24,688 nucleotides of DNA from positions 1 through 24,688 of the forward strand of contig JBBRLP010000082.1 in NCBI GenBank assembly GCA_038231295.1, given 5' to 3'. Below are positions 7,115 through 15,798 of the stretch, piece by piece (position 1 is the stretch's first letter; the number at the start of each line of letters is the position of its first letter). The notes below the pieces were generated by a model. That model ran no database searches and was not told the DNA's origin. It was given only the letters and a program-made list of their open reading frames with translations. The position numbers and the translations under genes are program-made. This DNA comes from JANXLO01 sp038231295. Its GTDB lineage: Bacteria; Armatimonadota; Chthonomonadetes; Chthonomonadales; Chthonomonadaceae.

Positions 7115-7958
7115 CGGTTTCCCCTTTTAGTTCACGGCGCGTCTTGTCAGTTTGCGGTATCGGCTCCGGTGCAGGAGCCTCGGTCGGGCGCGAAACGACC
7201 GGTCGGCTGTCGGGAGGAGGCTGTGGCTCGGCTCCGTCCAGCAGTTTTCTGTCCTGCGGCGTCAGTTCCAGACGGGCGAACAGATCGGGCCTCCGTGCCT
7301 GTGTGTCCCGCAGTTGATGCCACCGCCGCCAGCGCTCGATAAGGGCATGATGCCCGCTCAAAAGCATCTCCGGCACCTCCCATCCGCGAAATGTGCGCGG
7401 ACGGGTATAGTGCGGATACTCCAGCAGGTTGTCGGTGAAGGTGTCCTTCTCCGCTCCCTGCGCGTCGCCCAGCGCACCGGCTTGCAGGCGCGTAAGGGCA
7501 TCCACGATGATCAGGGCAGGCAGTTCGCCGCCCGTCAGAATATAGTCGCCTATCGAAATCTCATCGGTCACGAGATGCTGCCGAACACGCTCGTCCACGC
7601 CCTCATAGTGACCACAGAGCAAAATCAGATGCGGCTCCTGCGCCCAGGCGCGTGCCGTCTCCTGTGTGAAGCGCGGCCCACGCGGGTCGGTCAGGGCGAT
7701 ACGGGGCCGAATGCCCTGCGCCTCACTATCCGCCGTCAAATCCGCCAGTGCGAGCGCAATCGGCTCGACCTTCATCACCATGCCGCCACCGCCGCCATAC
7801 GGCACATCGTCAGTGGTCTTGTGCCGGTCGATCGTGTAGTCGCGCAGATTGACGACCCGCACTGTCACAATGTCCCGCTCTCTGGCCCGCTTGAGGATAC
7901 TGTGATCCAGCGCGGCTTCGATCATCTCCGGGAACACAGTGACAATATCAATTTTCAT
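7086..7958 (-). CDS. trmD: tRNA (guanine-37-N1)-methyltransferase
   Basis: TrmD is the SPOUT (trefoil knot) methyltransferase that makes m1G37 in tRNA from S-adenosylmethionine and so prevents +1 frameshifting. Family motifs seen are MKIDIVTVFPEMI at the start, DDVPYGGGGGMVMK near 50-63, LILLCGHYEGVDERV, and the knot segment EISIGDYILTGGELPA. The C-terminal domain contains RPRTFRGWEVPEMLLSGHH. A proline-rich tail of about 50 residues (from about 240) exceeds the typical length of 230-250 and overlaps the rplS start. Its ATG overlaps the rimM stop by one base (TAATG), an operon arrangement seen in many bacteria. Confidence 0.97.
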   Translation of the reverse strand: MKIDIVTVFPEMIEAALDHSILKRARERDIVTVRVVNLRDYTIDRHKTTDDVPYGGGGGMVMKVEPIALALADLTADSEAQGIRPRIALTDPRGPRFTQETARAWAQEPHLILLCGHYEGVDERVRQHLVTDEISIGDYILTGGELPALIIVDALTRLQAGALGDAQGAEKDTFTDNLLEYPHYTRPRTFRGWEVPEMLLSGHHALIERWRRWHQLRDTQARRPDLFARLELTPQDRKLLDGAEPQPPPDSRPVVSRPTEAPAPEPIPQTDKTRRELKGETDGTGTTDHS

Positions 7959-8503
7959 TACGCGACGGGGTCTTGCTCGTCGGGCAGCAGGCCAGCCGTT
8001 GGTGTCACGGTGATACGGCGCGTCTGCATATTCACTTCCCGCACCACATCTTTGACGGCGGGCAACAGGATTTCGCCTTTGCCCTCTCCGACCACATAGA
8101 CATCGTTGGCGTTCGTATTACCGCGCAGTACGGCGGTCAGGGTGCCAAGCGCCCTCCCGCTCTCCGTCACCACTTCGCAGCCGACGAGATCGTGGATATA
8201 GAACTCATTCGCAGGCAAGCGCACGGCCTCACTGCCGCGAACCAGCACCTTCGCGTCGCGCAACAGGTCTACGTCCTCGATACGGTTCACGCCGCGCAGT
8301 TTAAGCAGCACCTGCTCTTTATGATGCCGCGCCGTCTCAACATCGTACAACTGTCGGGAGCCATCGGGCAGGCTGAGACAGACCTGACGCAGACGGGCAA
8401 AACGGTCGGGGAAATCGGTCGCGAGCCGAACTTTCGCCTCCCCTTTGATGCCAAAGGGCGCGACAATCTCCCCGACCATTAAACTCCACTCTTCGAGACT
8501 CAT
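7958..8503 (-). CDS. rimM: ribosome maturation factor RimM
   Basis: RimM helps 30S assembly by binding S19 near the 16S head. The N-terminal barrel signature is MVGEIVAPFGIKGEAKVRLATDFPDRF. The PRC-barrel part begins about residue 97 (PANEFYIHDLVGCEVVTESGRALGTLTAVL) and ends with the ILLPAVKDVVREV pattern typical of the family. Length 181 residues is normal. Starts at 8503 and at 8479 (Met9, with GGAG close upstream) are both possible. It sits between khpA and trmD, and its stop overlaps the trmD start. Confidence 0.96.
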   Translation of the reverse strand: MSLEEWSLMVGEIVAPFGIKGEAKVRLATDFPDRFARLRQVCLSLPDGSRQLYDVETARHHKEQVLLKLRGVNRIEDVDLLRDAKVLVRGSEAVRLPANEFYIHDLVGCEVVTESGRALGTLTAVLRGNTNANDVYVVGEGKGEILLPAVKDVVREVNMQTRRITVTPTAGLLPDEQDPVA

Positions 8504-8529
8504 CGTTTGTCTTTCGGAGAAGACATGGC

Positions 8530-8760
8530 CTAGGCGATGATCTCGACGTAGACCTTACGCTTGTCCTTCATCGCGACGGACTTGACGACAGTGCGGAGTG
8601 CATTCGCGATACGACCCTGCTTGCCGATCACTTTGCCCAGATCGCCGGGAGCGACGCGTACCTCATAGGTAGTCGCCTCTTCCTGCGGGACCTCGGTAAT
8701 GGTGACTTGGTCCGGCTCGTCTACGAGCGCTTTGACCAGATATTCGATCAGGCTTTGCAA
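8530..8760 (-). CDS. khpA: KH-domain RNA-binding protein KhpA
   Basis: This 76-residue protein is a single type II KH domain with the GxxG loop in DLGKVIGKQGRIANALRTVVKS. The start (LIEYLVKALVDEPDQVTI) is typical of KhpA/YlqC, a small RNA-binding protein that in Gram-positives pairs with KhpB and affects cell elongation. It uses a TTG start preceded by GAAGGGG. Its place between rpsP and rimM is conserved in many bacteria, which supports the call. Confidence 0.93.
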   Translation of the reverse strand: MQSLIEYLVKALVDEPDQVTITEVPQEEATTYEVRVAPGDLGKVIGKQGRIANALRTVVKSVAMKDKRKVYVEIIA

Positions 8761-8784
8761 CGGTTTGACCCCTTCTTCAGTGGA

Positions 8785-9090
8785 TTATTTGGCGGCGGCT
8801 TCATTCGCCCGCGCATCGCGCGCTGCCTTCTTGGCCGCGTCTAAGCGGGCCAGGATACCCTGCTTGCGAAGCAGGTCGCGGGTAACATCGGTCGGCTGCG
8901 CTCCGACGGAAAGCCAGTGCAGCGCCTTGTCTTCGTCAATCGTGATCAGGGGGGGATCTACGCACGGGTCGTACTGACCGATGGTCTCGATGAAACGCCC
9001 ATCGCGGGACTCGGTGCTGTTGGCAACCACCACGCGATAGATCGGTCGCTTTTTCGCGCCCATGCGCTTCAGTCGTATCTTCACTGCCAC
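8785..9090 (-). CDS. rpsP: 30S ribosomal protein S16
   Basis: The S16 pattern is clear: VKIRLKRMGAKKRPIYRVVV, then DGRFIETIGQYDPC, then the helix ending in RDLLRKQGI. Length is 101 residues with an Ala-rich tail. The start is GTG at 9090 with AAGGAG about 10 nt upstream. S16 is an assembly protein of the 30S body. It lies between ffh and khpA, as usual for this operon. Confidence 0.96.
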   Translation of the reverse strand: MAVKIRLKRMGAKKRPIYRVVVANSTESRDGRFIETIGQYDPCVDPPLITIDEDKALHWLSVGAQPTDVTRDLLRKQGILARLDAAKKAARDARANEAAAK

Positions 9091-9191
9091 TGTATTCTCG
9101 CTCCTTGTTGTGTGCGAACGCCGGAAGGGTCCGGCCTGCGTTATGTCGGTAAGAGACCTGCCGCGAATGCGGAAGGAAAACGGAAAACGAT

Positions 9192-10610
9192 CTAGTGTTT
9201 GAATGGGAAGCGGAAGCCGCCGCCCTTGCCGCCGGTCGGCATCTTCGGCCCGGAGCGACGGACGAGCGTCCCCATACCGCCACTCGGCCCTTTGCCTTTG
9301 GCGCCGGGACCGCCCGGCCCCATCATGCCGCGAATCATCTTTCGCATCTGTTCAAACTCGTTCAGGAACTGGTTCACGTCCTGGACGCTCTGCCCGCAGC
9401 CTTTGGCGATGCGCCGTCGGCGCGGCCCGTTGATGAGCGCGGGATTGCGCCGCTCGTCGGGAGTCATGGACTGCACGATGGCCTCTTTACGGGCAAGCAT
9501 CTTCGGGTCAATATTGACCTGATCGAGCATCTGACTGTTAACGCCGGGCAGCATCTTGAGGATGTTTTCCAGCGGTCCCATCTTCTTCATCTGCTGCATC
9601 TGTTCGAGGAAGTCGTTCAGGTCGAATTTGCTCTCGCGCAACCGTTTTTCGAGTTCCGCCGCCTTCTTCTCGTCCACCGCCTCCTGCGCCTTTTCGATAA
9701 GGCTCAGAATGTCGCCCATGCCGAGGATGCGTGATGCCAGGCGATCCGGGTAGAACGGCTCCAGCGCGTCAAGTTTTTCGCCGGTTCCCAGGAACTTGAT
9801 CGGCACTCCGGTCACTTCGCGGATGGAGATGGCCGCGCCTCCGCGTGTGTCGCCGTCCATCTTGGTCATTACGAAGCCGGTCAGGCCGAGTTTCGTGTTG
9901 AACTCCTGCGCGAAGTTCACGGCGTCCTGCCCGACCATGGCGTCCACGACCAGCAGAATCTCGTGGGGCTTGACCCAGGCTTTCATCTGGCCGAGTTCGT
10001 CCATCAACTCTTCGTCAATGGCGAGACGGCCTGCCGTGTCCAGAATGACGATGTCGTTACCGTTCTGCTGCGCCTGCTGAATGGCGGCGCGAGCAATGGT
10101 CGGCGGCGACTTGCCCTCGGCGGGAGGCAGGGTAAAAACGGGTATCTTGATCTGTTCGCCCAGCACCTGTAACTGCTTGACGGCGGCGGGGCGATAGATG
10201 TCGCAGGCCACCATAAGCGGGTTGCGTCCCTGTTTCTTGAACCAGGCCGCAAGCTTACCGCTCAGAGTCGTCTTACCGGCCCCTTGCAGACCGCAGAGCA
10301 TAATCACGGTCGGAGGGTTCAGCGCGAGGCTGATGCCTGTCTGCGTACCGCCCAGCAGTTCCACCATCTCGTCGTTGACGATCTTGATGACCTGCTGCGC
10401 GGGCGACAGGCTCTCCAGCACCTCGACGCCGATGGCTTTCTCTTTGACCCGTGCGACAAACTCCTTGACGACCTTAAAGTTGACGTCGGCTTCCAGCAGC
10501 GCCAGCCGCACTTCGCGCATGGCCTCGCTGACATCGGCCTCGGAGACTTTGCCCTTGCCGCTGAGTTTGCGAAAGACCTCTTGTAGTTTGTCGGATAGGC
10601 TTTCAAACAT
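9192..10610 (-). CDS. ffh: signal recognition particle protein Ffh (SRP54)
   Basis: Ffh binds signal sequences emerging from the ribosome and, with 4.5S RNA and FtsY, delivers them to the membrane. Starting at ATG 10610 it has 472 residues. The N domain (MFESLSDKLQEVFRKLSGKGKV) precedes the GTPase: P-loop GLQGAGKTT at 107-115, DTAGR, and TKMDGDTRGG. The M domain follows with GMGDILSLIEKAQ, then the signal-binding stretch QMQQMKKMGPLENILKMLPG and the RNA-binding RRRRIAKGCGQSVQDVNQFLNEF. The tail is Gly-rich with a basic end. A longer frame to 10715 is unlikely because the family starts here. First gene of the operon. Confidence 0.97.
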   Translation of the reverse strand: MFESLSDKLQEVFRKLSGKGKVSEADVSEAMREVRLALLEADVNFKVVKEFVARVKEKAIGVEVLESLSPAQQVIKIVNDEMVELLGGTQTGISLALNPPTVIMLCGLQGAGKTTLSGKLAAWFKKQGRNPLMVACDIYRPAAVKQLQVLGEQIKIPVFTLPPAEGKSPPTIARAAIQQAQQNGNDIVILDTAGRLAIDEELMDELGQMKAWVKPHEILLVVDAMVGQDAVNFAQEFNTKLGLTGFVMTKMDGDTRGGAAISIREVTGVPIKFLGTGEKLDALEPFYPDRLASRILGMGDILSLIEKAQEAVDEKKAAELEKRLRESKFDLNDFLEQMQQMKKMGPLENILKMLPGVNSQMLDQVNIDPKMLARKEAIVQSMTPDERRNPALINGPRRRRIAKGCGQSVQDVNQFLNEFEQMRKMIRGMMGPGGPGAKGKGPSGGMGTLVRRSGPKMPTGGKGGGFRFPFKH

Positions 10611-10751
10611 AGTCGGAATTCCCGGATAGACACGGCAGAGACAGCACAACGCCCGATGAAGCCCTTTCTGAGAAGAGAGTAAGAGCGGGGCGAATCGGGC
10701 GCGAAGCAAACGCAATCGGAAATTTTGCGAAGGCTAACGAAACTAAGCGTT

Positions 10752-10781
10752 AGTATACCGAATCCGGGGCCGTTCTGTCAA
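10752..10781 (-). promoter_or_regulatory. sigma70-type promoter of the ffh-rplS operon
   Basis: On the minus strand a perfect -35 TTGACA (10781-10776) is followed after 18 bases by -10 TATACT (10757-10752). Transcription would begin near 10745, giving a leader of about 135 nt before ffh. It is among the best promoter matches in the window. Confidence 0.85.
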
Positions 10782-10865
10782 TGTCACCATGACGTTCGAT
10801 GGACAGCATGGCCTCTGCATGGATAGTGTTGCTGTCAGGCTGTTTGGATGATTTCGGCGGACGGC

Positions 10866-11606
10866 TCAGGGGGTAGAGTCGGAGCGGTCGGGGTTCGGGG
10901 CCACTCCACCGCCGGGCTTTGCGCCGTCCAGGGGCAGTGCGGAAGGCTTCGGAGCGGCGGCCTCCAGCTTCGCCAGGGTGCAGAATCGCTCGAAGTCAAA
11001 GCCGACGGGATCGGACTTCCGGCCCTGCGGCAGCGCGATGCGAGCATGGGAGACGACCCGCGAATCGGGAATGGCGTAGCGCGACCGCAGGAAACGCAGA
11101 ATGCCCGCGACCGCATGAACCTGCGCGTCGGTGTAGGGGTCCTGTCCGTCGTTCAGGTTGACCATCTCGATCCCCACACTGTAGTCGTTGACGCTCGGCG
11201 CACCGTCCAGAACGGAGATACCCGCGTGCCAGGCACGGCGTTCCACCGGCACCATCTGCACCACCCGCCCGTCTCTGCCAACGACAAAGTGCGCTGAGAC
11301 TTTCTTCGCCGGATTAAGAAAAATACCGATGGTTCCTTCCGTCGTCGGTTCGACGGTGGAGTGCAGTACCAGGCAGTTGACGGTCGCGCCTGCGGGACGG
11401 TCGTCACAGTTCGGCGAGGGAATAAAGTCGTAGGGGAGGGGAAGCGGATTGGGTGTCAGAGCCATTGCGACGGGCCTCCAGAGCAGGATCAGCGCGAACA
11501 GCCCACACATCAGCGCGAGCAGAAGCCGCCGTCGTCGCTCCAGGCGGCGAGAACGCTTCGCACGAGGCAAAGGAGAGGAGGGGATTTCAGGCGGCGCTGT
11601 CGGCAT
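10866..11606 (-). CDS. membrane-anchored N-acetylmuramoyl-L-alanine amidase (Amidase_2)
   Basis: The protein has 246 residues. A basic N-terminus and a hydrophobic segment (about 28-50, RLLLALMCGLFALILLWRP) anchor it, with the domain outside. The Amidase_2 (AmiD/PGRP-like) zinc site is visible: His82 in CLVLHSTVE, His187 in VVSHARIALPQGRKSDPVGFD (H), and Asp199 in the same segment. The likely catalytic Glu is Glu147 in SVGIEMVN. It should cut the bond between muramic acid and L-Ala in peptidoglycan or its fragments. ATG 11606 has GAGG upstream. A -10 like TATAAT lies at 11688-11693. Confidence 0.9.
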   Translation of the reverse strand: MPTAPPEIPSSPLPRAKRSRRLERRRRLLLALMCGLFALILLWRPVAMALTPNPLPLPYDFIPSPNCDDRPAGATVNCLVLHSTVEPTTEGTIGIFLNPAKKVSAHFVVGRDGRVVQMVPVERRAWHAGISVLDGAPSVNDYSVGIEMVNLNDGQDPYTDAQVHAVAGILRFLRSRYAIPDSRVVSHARIALPQGRKSDPVGFDFERFCTLAKLEAAAPKPSALPLDGAKPGGGVAPNPDRSDSTP

Positions 11607-11687
11607 AGTGGCATACCTCGGACGGGGCGAGAAGAGAGAGCAGACCGCCCTTTCGCCTTCAGAACCCCGGCAATCAAGTTACGCAGG

Positions 11688-11693
11688 ATTATA
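11688..11693 (-). promoter_or_regulatory. candidate -10 element for the amidase gene
   Basis: A perfect TATAAT on the minus strand lies about 80 bases before the amidase start and just after the histidine kinase stop. No convincing -35 is present at 17 bp (AGAAAC), so this is a candidate only. The amidase could also be read through from the kinase gene. Confidence 0.4.
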
Positions 11694-11714
11694 CCCTTGA
11701 TAGCGCGTTTGTTT

Positions 11715-12809
11715 CTATTCCGACGCGATAGCGAACGAAACCGTCACCTTGCCTCCGCCTTCCGGTCGGGTCTCGTAGCGGGTCTTGCCGCGCAGGTCCC
11801 ACCGCACGATATTCTCCACAAGTTCCAGGCCCGTGTTAGCGGCCTCCTGCGCCTGAAAATTCTGTGGGAATCCTGGCCCATCGTCCAGGATTTCCAAATG
11901 CGCCTGACCATCCCTTACCAGGAAGGTTACATGGGTATAGCCCTGACCGTGTTTGATGGCGTTCGAGAGGAGTTCGTTGGTGACGAGCGCGAGAGAGGTT
12001 GCCTGTCTGCCGATCAGCCGCGCCTCTTCGCAGTGAAATTCCAGACAGCGGTCTCCTATCGTCTGTTGAAGCATTACCAGCAGTTTTTCCAGCACCGCCT
12101 TTGCCGAAATCGTTTCCGTGCCTCCGCCCATTTTCGTTTCCTGGGTCAGGATGTCGTGAATGACGCCGAGGGCGCGTACATTGGCGCCGAGCCGGGAAAA
12201 CTCCGACATCGGAACCGTCTCCCGCTCGGTCGTCTTCTGGAGGTCTATCAGCGCCGAGATGATCTGAAGGTTGTTCTTGACCCGGTGATGTGTCTCTGTC
12301 ATGGAGCGTCTGAGCCGCTCGTTCAGGCTTTCGATCTGTTGCTCCCGGGCAACGCCGGCTGCAAGCAGATCGCGCACCTGATACTGTTTTCTGCGGGCGC
12401 GAAGCGCGGTCATCACCACCGTCAGAAGCGAGGGCGCATCGAGAGGGCGCTCGATGATTGTCACATTGCCCAACTCACGGGTCAGCAGCGCGTAGGAGGC
12501 CGTATCTATCCGGTGGGTCAGCAGGATAAGCGGAATATCCGACCAGGCGGGCTGCACCTGCAAAGCAACGCTTAGACGCTCCAGTGTCTCCGGGCAGAGG
12601 GCTTCTGTCGTCAGCAGCCCTGCCGCGCAGTGGGACAGAGATTGACAGAAACTCTCGATATCCGTCAGGCAGAGAGACTGCACGATAGTCTGGAGTGTCT
12701 GCGCGATGAGAACGGCATCCTGACCAAACGGGGCGAGAATAGCGATCTGTCCCGCGGTATAGGTTCCCTGTTCCAGCAAGGCTGCTTCATCTGTCACTGC
12801 CGTACTCAT
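11715..12809 (-). CDS. HisKA_2-type sensor histidine kinase with degenerate receiver
   Basis: The protein has 364 residues and no membrane segment. Residues about 20-135 resemble a CheY-like receiver that has lost its chemistry: the phospho-Asp position at the end of the third strand reads LLTTEAL, and the usual Lys is Arg (IIERPLD). A helix leads to the HisKA_2 box with phosphoacceptor His175 (ETHHRVKNNLQIISALIDLQ). The ATPase part has the N box ELLSNAIKHG near 279 and DDGPGFP near 309. The ATG overlaps the kaiC-like stop by 4 nt (ATGA), so the two are translationally coupled. The pseudo-receiver is likely a docking domain for the KaiC-like partner (inference). No cognate response regulator is in the window. 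Confidence 0.88.
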   Translation of the reverse strand: MSTAVTDEAALLEQGTYTAGQIAILAPFGQDAVLIAQTLQTIVQSLCLTDIESFCQSLSHCAAGLLTTEALCPETLERLSVALQVQPAWSDIPLILLTHRIDTASYALLTRELGNVTIIERPLDAPSLLTVVMTALRARRKQYQVRDLLAAGVAREQQIESLNERLRRSMTETHHRVKNNLQIISALIDLQKTTERETVPMSEFSRLGANVRALGVIHDILTQETKMGGGTETISAKAVLEKLLVMLQQTIGDRCLEFHCEEARLIGRQATSLALVTNELLSNAIKHGQGYTHVTFLVRDGQAHLEILDDGPGFPQNFQAQEAANTGLELVENIVRWDLRGKTRYETRPEGGGKVTVSFAIASE

Positions 12810-14288
12810 GGGTGGTTCTCTGCGTGGGATGGTTCCGCTCCCCGGTATTCCGGCACACCGGTCATGATGCCGCGAAAATCCCTCAGCGGCTCGCCGACAT
12901 GAACTCCGGTGGGCAGGATGTTCAGCGCACGCAGGGAGCGCTCGTGCGCTCCTGTACGCTTTTTAAAAACACTGATCGCCTGTCGTATCTCCCCCGTTAT
13001 CTCATAGTAGCGCAGAAGCAGGACGGTATCGGCCAGGTAACTGACATCCACTTCCGACATCATCGAACCCAGTAGGCCATGCTGTGCCATGACCACGATT
13101 GTCAGGACGCCACGCTGATTCAGGTAGGCAAAAAGCTCGTGCAGATGGGTCGTCAGGAAACGCTCGTCGGGCATGGAACTCATATATCCATTCAGGCTGT
13201 CAATCACCACGATTTTCGCGCCGCCCTCTTCCACGGCCCGGCGCACCTCCATCGCAAAGGCTCCCGGCGAAAGCTGGGCCGGGTTGACCTGCTGTACATG
13301 CAGAGCGCCGGAGTCCACGAACTGCCGAATACCATGCAGACAGAGTTTCTCCGTCCGCTCGAACAGCGTGTCGAGGACTTCGTCGAAAACATAGGTCGCC
13401 GCGCGTCCGCCGTTCAGCAGATGCTGCACGATGTACTGCATGGAGATGATGGACTTGCCTACCCCGGCAGGGCCAATGAGGAGGCAGGTCGTTCCCATCT
13501 CCAGCCCGCCCGAGACCATATTGTCGAGATTTTCGATGCCGCTGGAAAACAGTCCGCGCTCGAAGGGAGTGTGTTCTTCCGCAGCCATCAGGCGCGGGTA
13601 GACGACGATGCCGCCGTCTTTGATCTCATAGTCGTGGTAGCCATCGAAAAAGACTGCGCCGCGCACCTTCGTCACGTGAATTCGCCGCCGCACTCCGCCA
13701 TAGCCGGGCAGCGTACGCTCCATGATGAGGTTCCCCCCGACAAGGCTCTCCGGCTGAATCTCGCCCATCGGGCTGGTGCGGTCGTCGAGAAGCAGAACCG
13801 TGATGCCGCGATCCTCGAAGAAACTTTTCAGGGCCAGCATCTGATGCCGGTAGCGCAACGGACGCTCTGCGAGCATCCGCATTTCGGAGAGTCCATCGAA
13901 GACGACATGCTGCGGCTGCGTCCGTTCGACTTCCGCGATAATCGCTTTGGTGGTATTGCCGAGTTCGAATTCGGAGGGATGGAAGACACTGGACTGATTT
14001 TCGCTATGGAGGTTCGCCTCAGAGCGGGTGAGGTCCACGATCTGAATCTTGTTCAGGTCCCACCCGTGTGAACGGCAGGTGCGGCGGAGATCATTGAGGG
14101 ATTCCGTGAGCGTAAATGTACATCGCGGTCTCGCCCCGCTCCGCGCACTGCAGAAGGTATTGCAGCGCCATCGTGGTCTTGCCGGAGCCAGGATCACCCT
14201 GCACAAGGTAGAAGCCTGATTTGAGAAATCCGCCGCACAGAATCGTGTCCAGACCGGGTATCCCTGTAGGAATGACCGCGCTTTCCAA
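12806..14288 (-). CDS. KaiC-like double-domain ATPase, frameshifted
   Basis: Two KaiC (RecA-like) domains are present. Domain I has GDPGSGKTTMALQYLL and domain II GPAGVGKSIISMQYIV. The TTG at 14288 follows GGAGGA at good spacing and begins MESAVIPTGIPGLDTI, the usual start of the family. The first 66 codons run in one frame to TGA at 14091-14093; the rest is in the +1 frame. The join is ATTTACG (plus-strand AAA at 14114-14116): removing one T gives the expected family sequence MYITLTESLNDLRR. The repaired product is about 493 residues. In domain II, SYLADTVLLLRYYEITGEIRQAISV keeps a Ser at the KaiC S431 position with Tyr at T432. It is coupled to a histidine kinase. Mutation or sequencing error is likelier than programmed frameshifting. 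Confidence 0.87.
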
Positions 14289-14440
14289 CTCTAATTCCTC
14301 CACTGCCTGTCTCCATTGCTGTCGGTAGATGTGCCGGCCCGGTTCGGGCCAGCAGTGTCCATTGGACGAGCCAACGGGATAAACTGTTCGCTTTTTTTGC
14401 GCATTTCCCGTCCATCCATACAGACGCAAAGCAGCCTGCC

Positions 14441-14502
14441 CTGCCCTGCGGACCCCCTATCGCATGAAAATGCTTTCTCCCCAGAATTGGGGTGGGGGGC
14501 GG
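14441..14502. repeat. third copy of the dispersed C-rich hairpin repeat
   Basis: CCCTGCG, CGCATGAAAATGCTTTCTCC and CCAGAATTGGGG follow the same order as in the copies at 5570-5674 between the lepB genes. It lies about 150 bases upstream of the kaiC-like start, between that gene and the terminator of the DUF1559 gene. The rest of this gap (14289-14440) shows no gene and no convincing promoter. Confidence 0.6.
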
Positions 14503-14522
14503 CCTCCCAACAGACACACATG

Positions 14523-14559
14523 AAAAAGAGCGAGGGGAGAAGAGCCTCCCTCTCGCTCT
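14523..14559 (-). terminator. terminator of the DUF1559 gene
   Basis: On the minus strand AGAGCGAGAGGGAG (14559-14546) pairs, with one bulge, with CTCCCCTCGCTCT (14539-14527) and is followed by TTTTT. It begins 26 bases after the stop at 14585. Confidence 0.8.
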
Positions 14560-14584
14560 GCTGACGCCCGGACAGTTCCCGAAG

Positions 14585-15433
14585 TTACGGGCAGGTATCC
14601 GATTGAATCGTCCATTCACAGGGAGTGGTCGAACCCCATTTGCGGTACTTGGCATGTCCGTCGCCGAACAGCGCCTCGAATCCACCGCCATGCCGATAGG
14701 AGACCTTGGAAGCGGTATCGAGATTGAAGTGGTCGGTGCGGTCTTCGCTCTGAATACCCCGGATGCTGTTGCCCTGTACGGTCGGGTCACCGGTCGCAGA
14801 ACCGGTCATGGCATCTATGATATGGATGGTGCCAGCGGGTTCTTCGATCTGCGCCTCAATGACGGAAGCGGTCGTACCCGTTGTGACGAATCCGCTCTTG
14901 ATGTTCAGGGCCGTTTTGAAATTCGGAGTTTTCCAGGCGGCCACGGTATCGGGGATAAGGTTGCGCCCGTAGGAGAGGCCACTTACCAGGAAAGGCTGGA
15001 GGGTAGTGCCGTCTGCGCCGGTCAGCGTACCGAAGGAGATACCAGTTCGTGTCCGACCGGTGTACGTCTTCGTCGAGGTGATCATGTAGGTAGTGTCTAC
15101 CCCGAAGGTGGAGTTCGTGGTGGAGGGGCAGACGAAGACCTGGTCATTTTTGATGTAGGGCTGGATCATGGTGGGCCAGGAGACGATGCCCGGGCCGCTT
15201 GGCGGAAGCTGGGAGGGCGGGTACATGCTGTCGTAGTCCGACTGATACATGGTAAGCGCCTTACCGATCTGATTCAGGTTGCTCAGACAGGACGTCTGTC
15301 GGGCCTTCTCGCGGGCCTGTGCGAAGACAGGGAAAAGAATAGCGGCGAGAATAGCGATGATGGCGATGACGACTAGCAGTTCGATGAGGGTGAACGCATG
15401 TCGCTTCTGATGCTGACGGGGGTCCGAAATCAT
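14585..15433 (-). CDS. DUF1559 / type II secretion pseudopilin-like protein
   Basis: The start ATG 15433 follows GGAGG at 9-10 nt and gives 282 residues. A short basic leader precedes the prepilin motif HAFTLIELLVVIAIIAILAA (residues about 12-31), which prepilin peptidase would cut before Phe. The block ILFPVFAQAREKARQTSC follows, then SNLNQIGKALTMYQSDYD. The C-terminal part has the DUF1559 ending with H-GGGFEALFGDGHAKY. Such proteins are numerous in Armatimonadota and Planctomycetota; they enter the membrane as pseudopilins and their role is poorly known. It has its own promoter and terminator, so it is monocistronic. Confidence 0.93.
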   Translation of the reverse strand: MISDPRQHQKRHAFTLIELLVVIAIIAILAAILFPVFAQAREKARQTSCLSNLNQIGKALTMYQSDYDSMYPPSQLPPSGPGIVSWPTMIQPYIKNDQVFVCPSTTNSTFGVDTTYMITSTKTYTGRTRTGISFGTLTGADGTTLQPFLVSGLSYGRNLIPDTVAAWKTPNFKTALNIKSGFVTTGTTASVIEAQIEEPAGTIHIIDAMTGSATGDPTVQGNSIRGIQSEDRTDHFNLDTASKVSYRHGGGFEALFGDGHAKYRKWGSTTPCEWTIQSDTCP

Positions 15434-15630
15434 TCTCTCAATTCCTCCAGGGTGAAGTGGCATGAACGGTACTCTGCCAAATTGAAGAACCGTGCTCCTA
15501 AATCCATACAGGAAGCCATGCGAAGGGAATGCTGCGTTTGTCTCGTCTTTGAGCGCCTGACATCCATGCACAGGAAACGACTGCCTTCCGCACGCAGGAG
15601 AAGGCAGACACTGCCGACGTTCCTGGAGTC

Positions 15631-15658
15631 AGTATACCTGCATCCGGCTAGTTGACAA
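15631..15658 (-). promoter_or_regulatory. promoter of the DUF1559 gene
   Basis: TTGTCA (15658-15653) and TATACT (15636-15631) are separated by 16 bp on the minus strand. Transcription would start near 15624, leaving a leader of about 190 nt before the ATG at 15433. No riboswitch or other known element was recognised in that leader. The gap 15434-15798 holds no gene I can support. Confidence 0.7.
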
Positions 15659-15798
15659 TCAGCGCAGGGCTATTTGTGGTAACTTTGGCAAAACTTTGCA
15701 CTCTCCCGGACATGGATTTGCAGGGTTGTCTGGCAGAGCAGCCATGTACGGGCATCTGCTGAGAGACAGAGGGCGTGGAAAGGGGCATCTGCGGGGAG

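Noticed and set aside
11361..12575. 404-residue open frame on the plus strand
   Set aside because: It is a shadow of the amidase and kinase genes, with no domain of its own.
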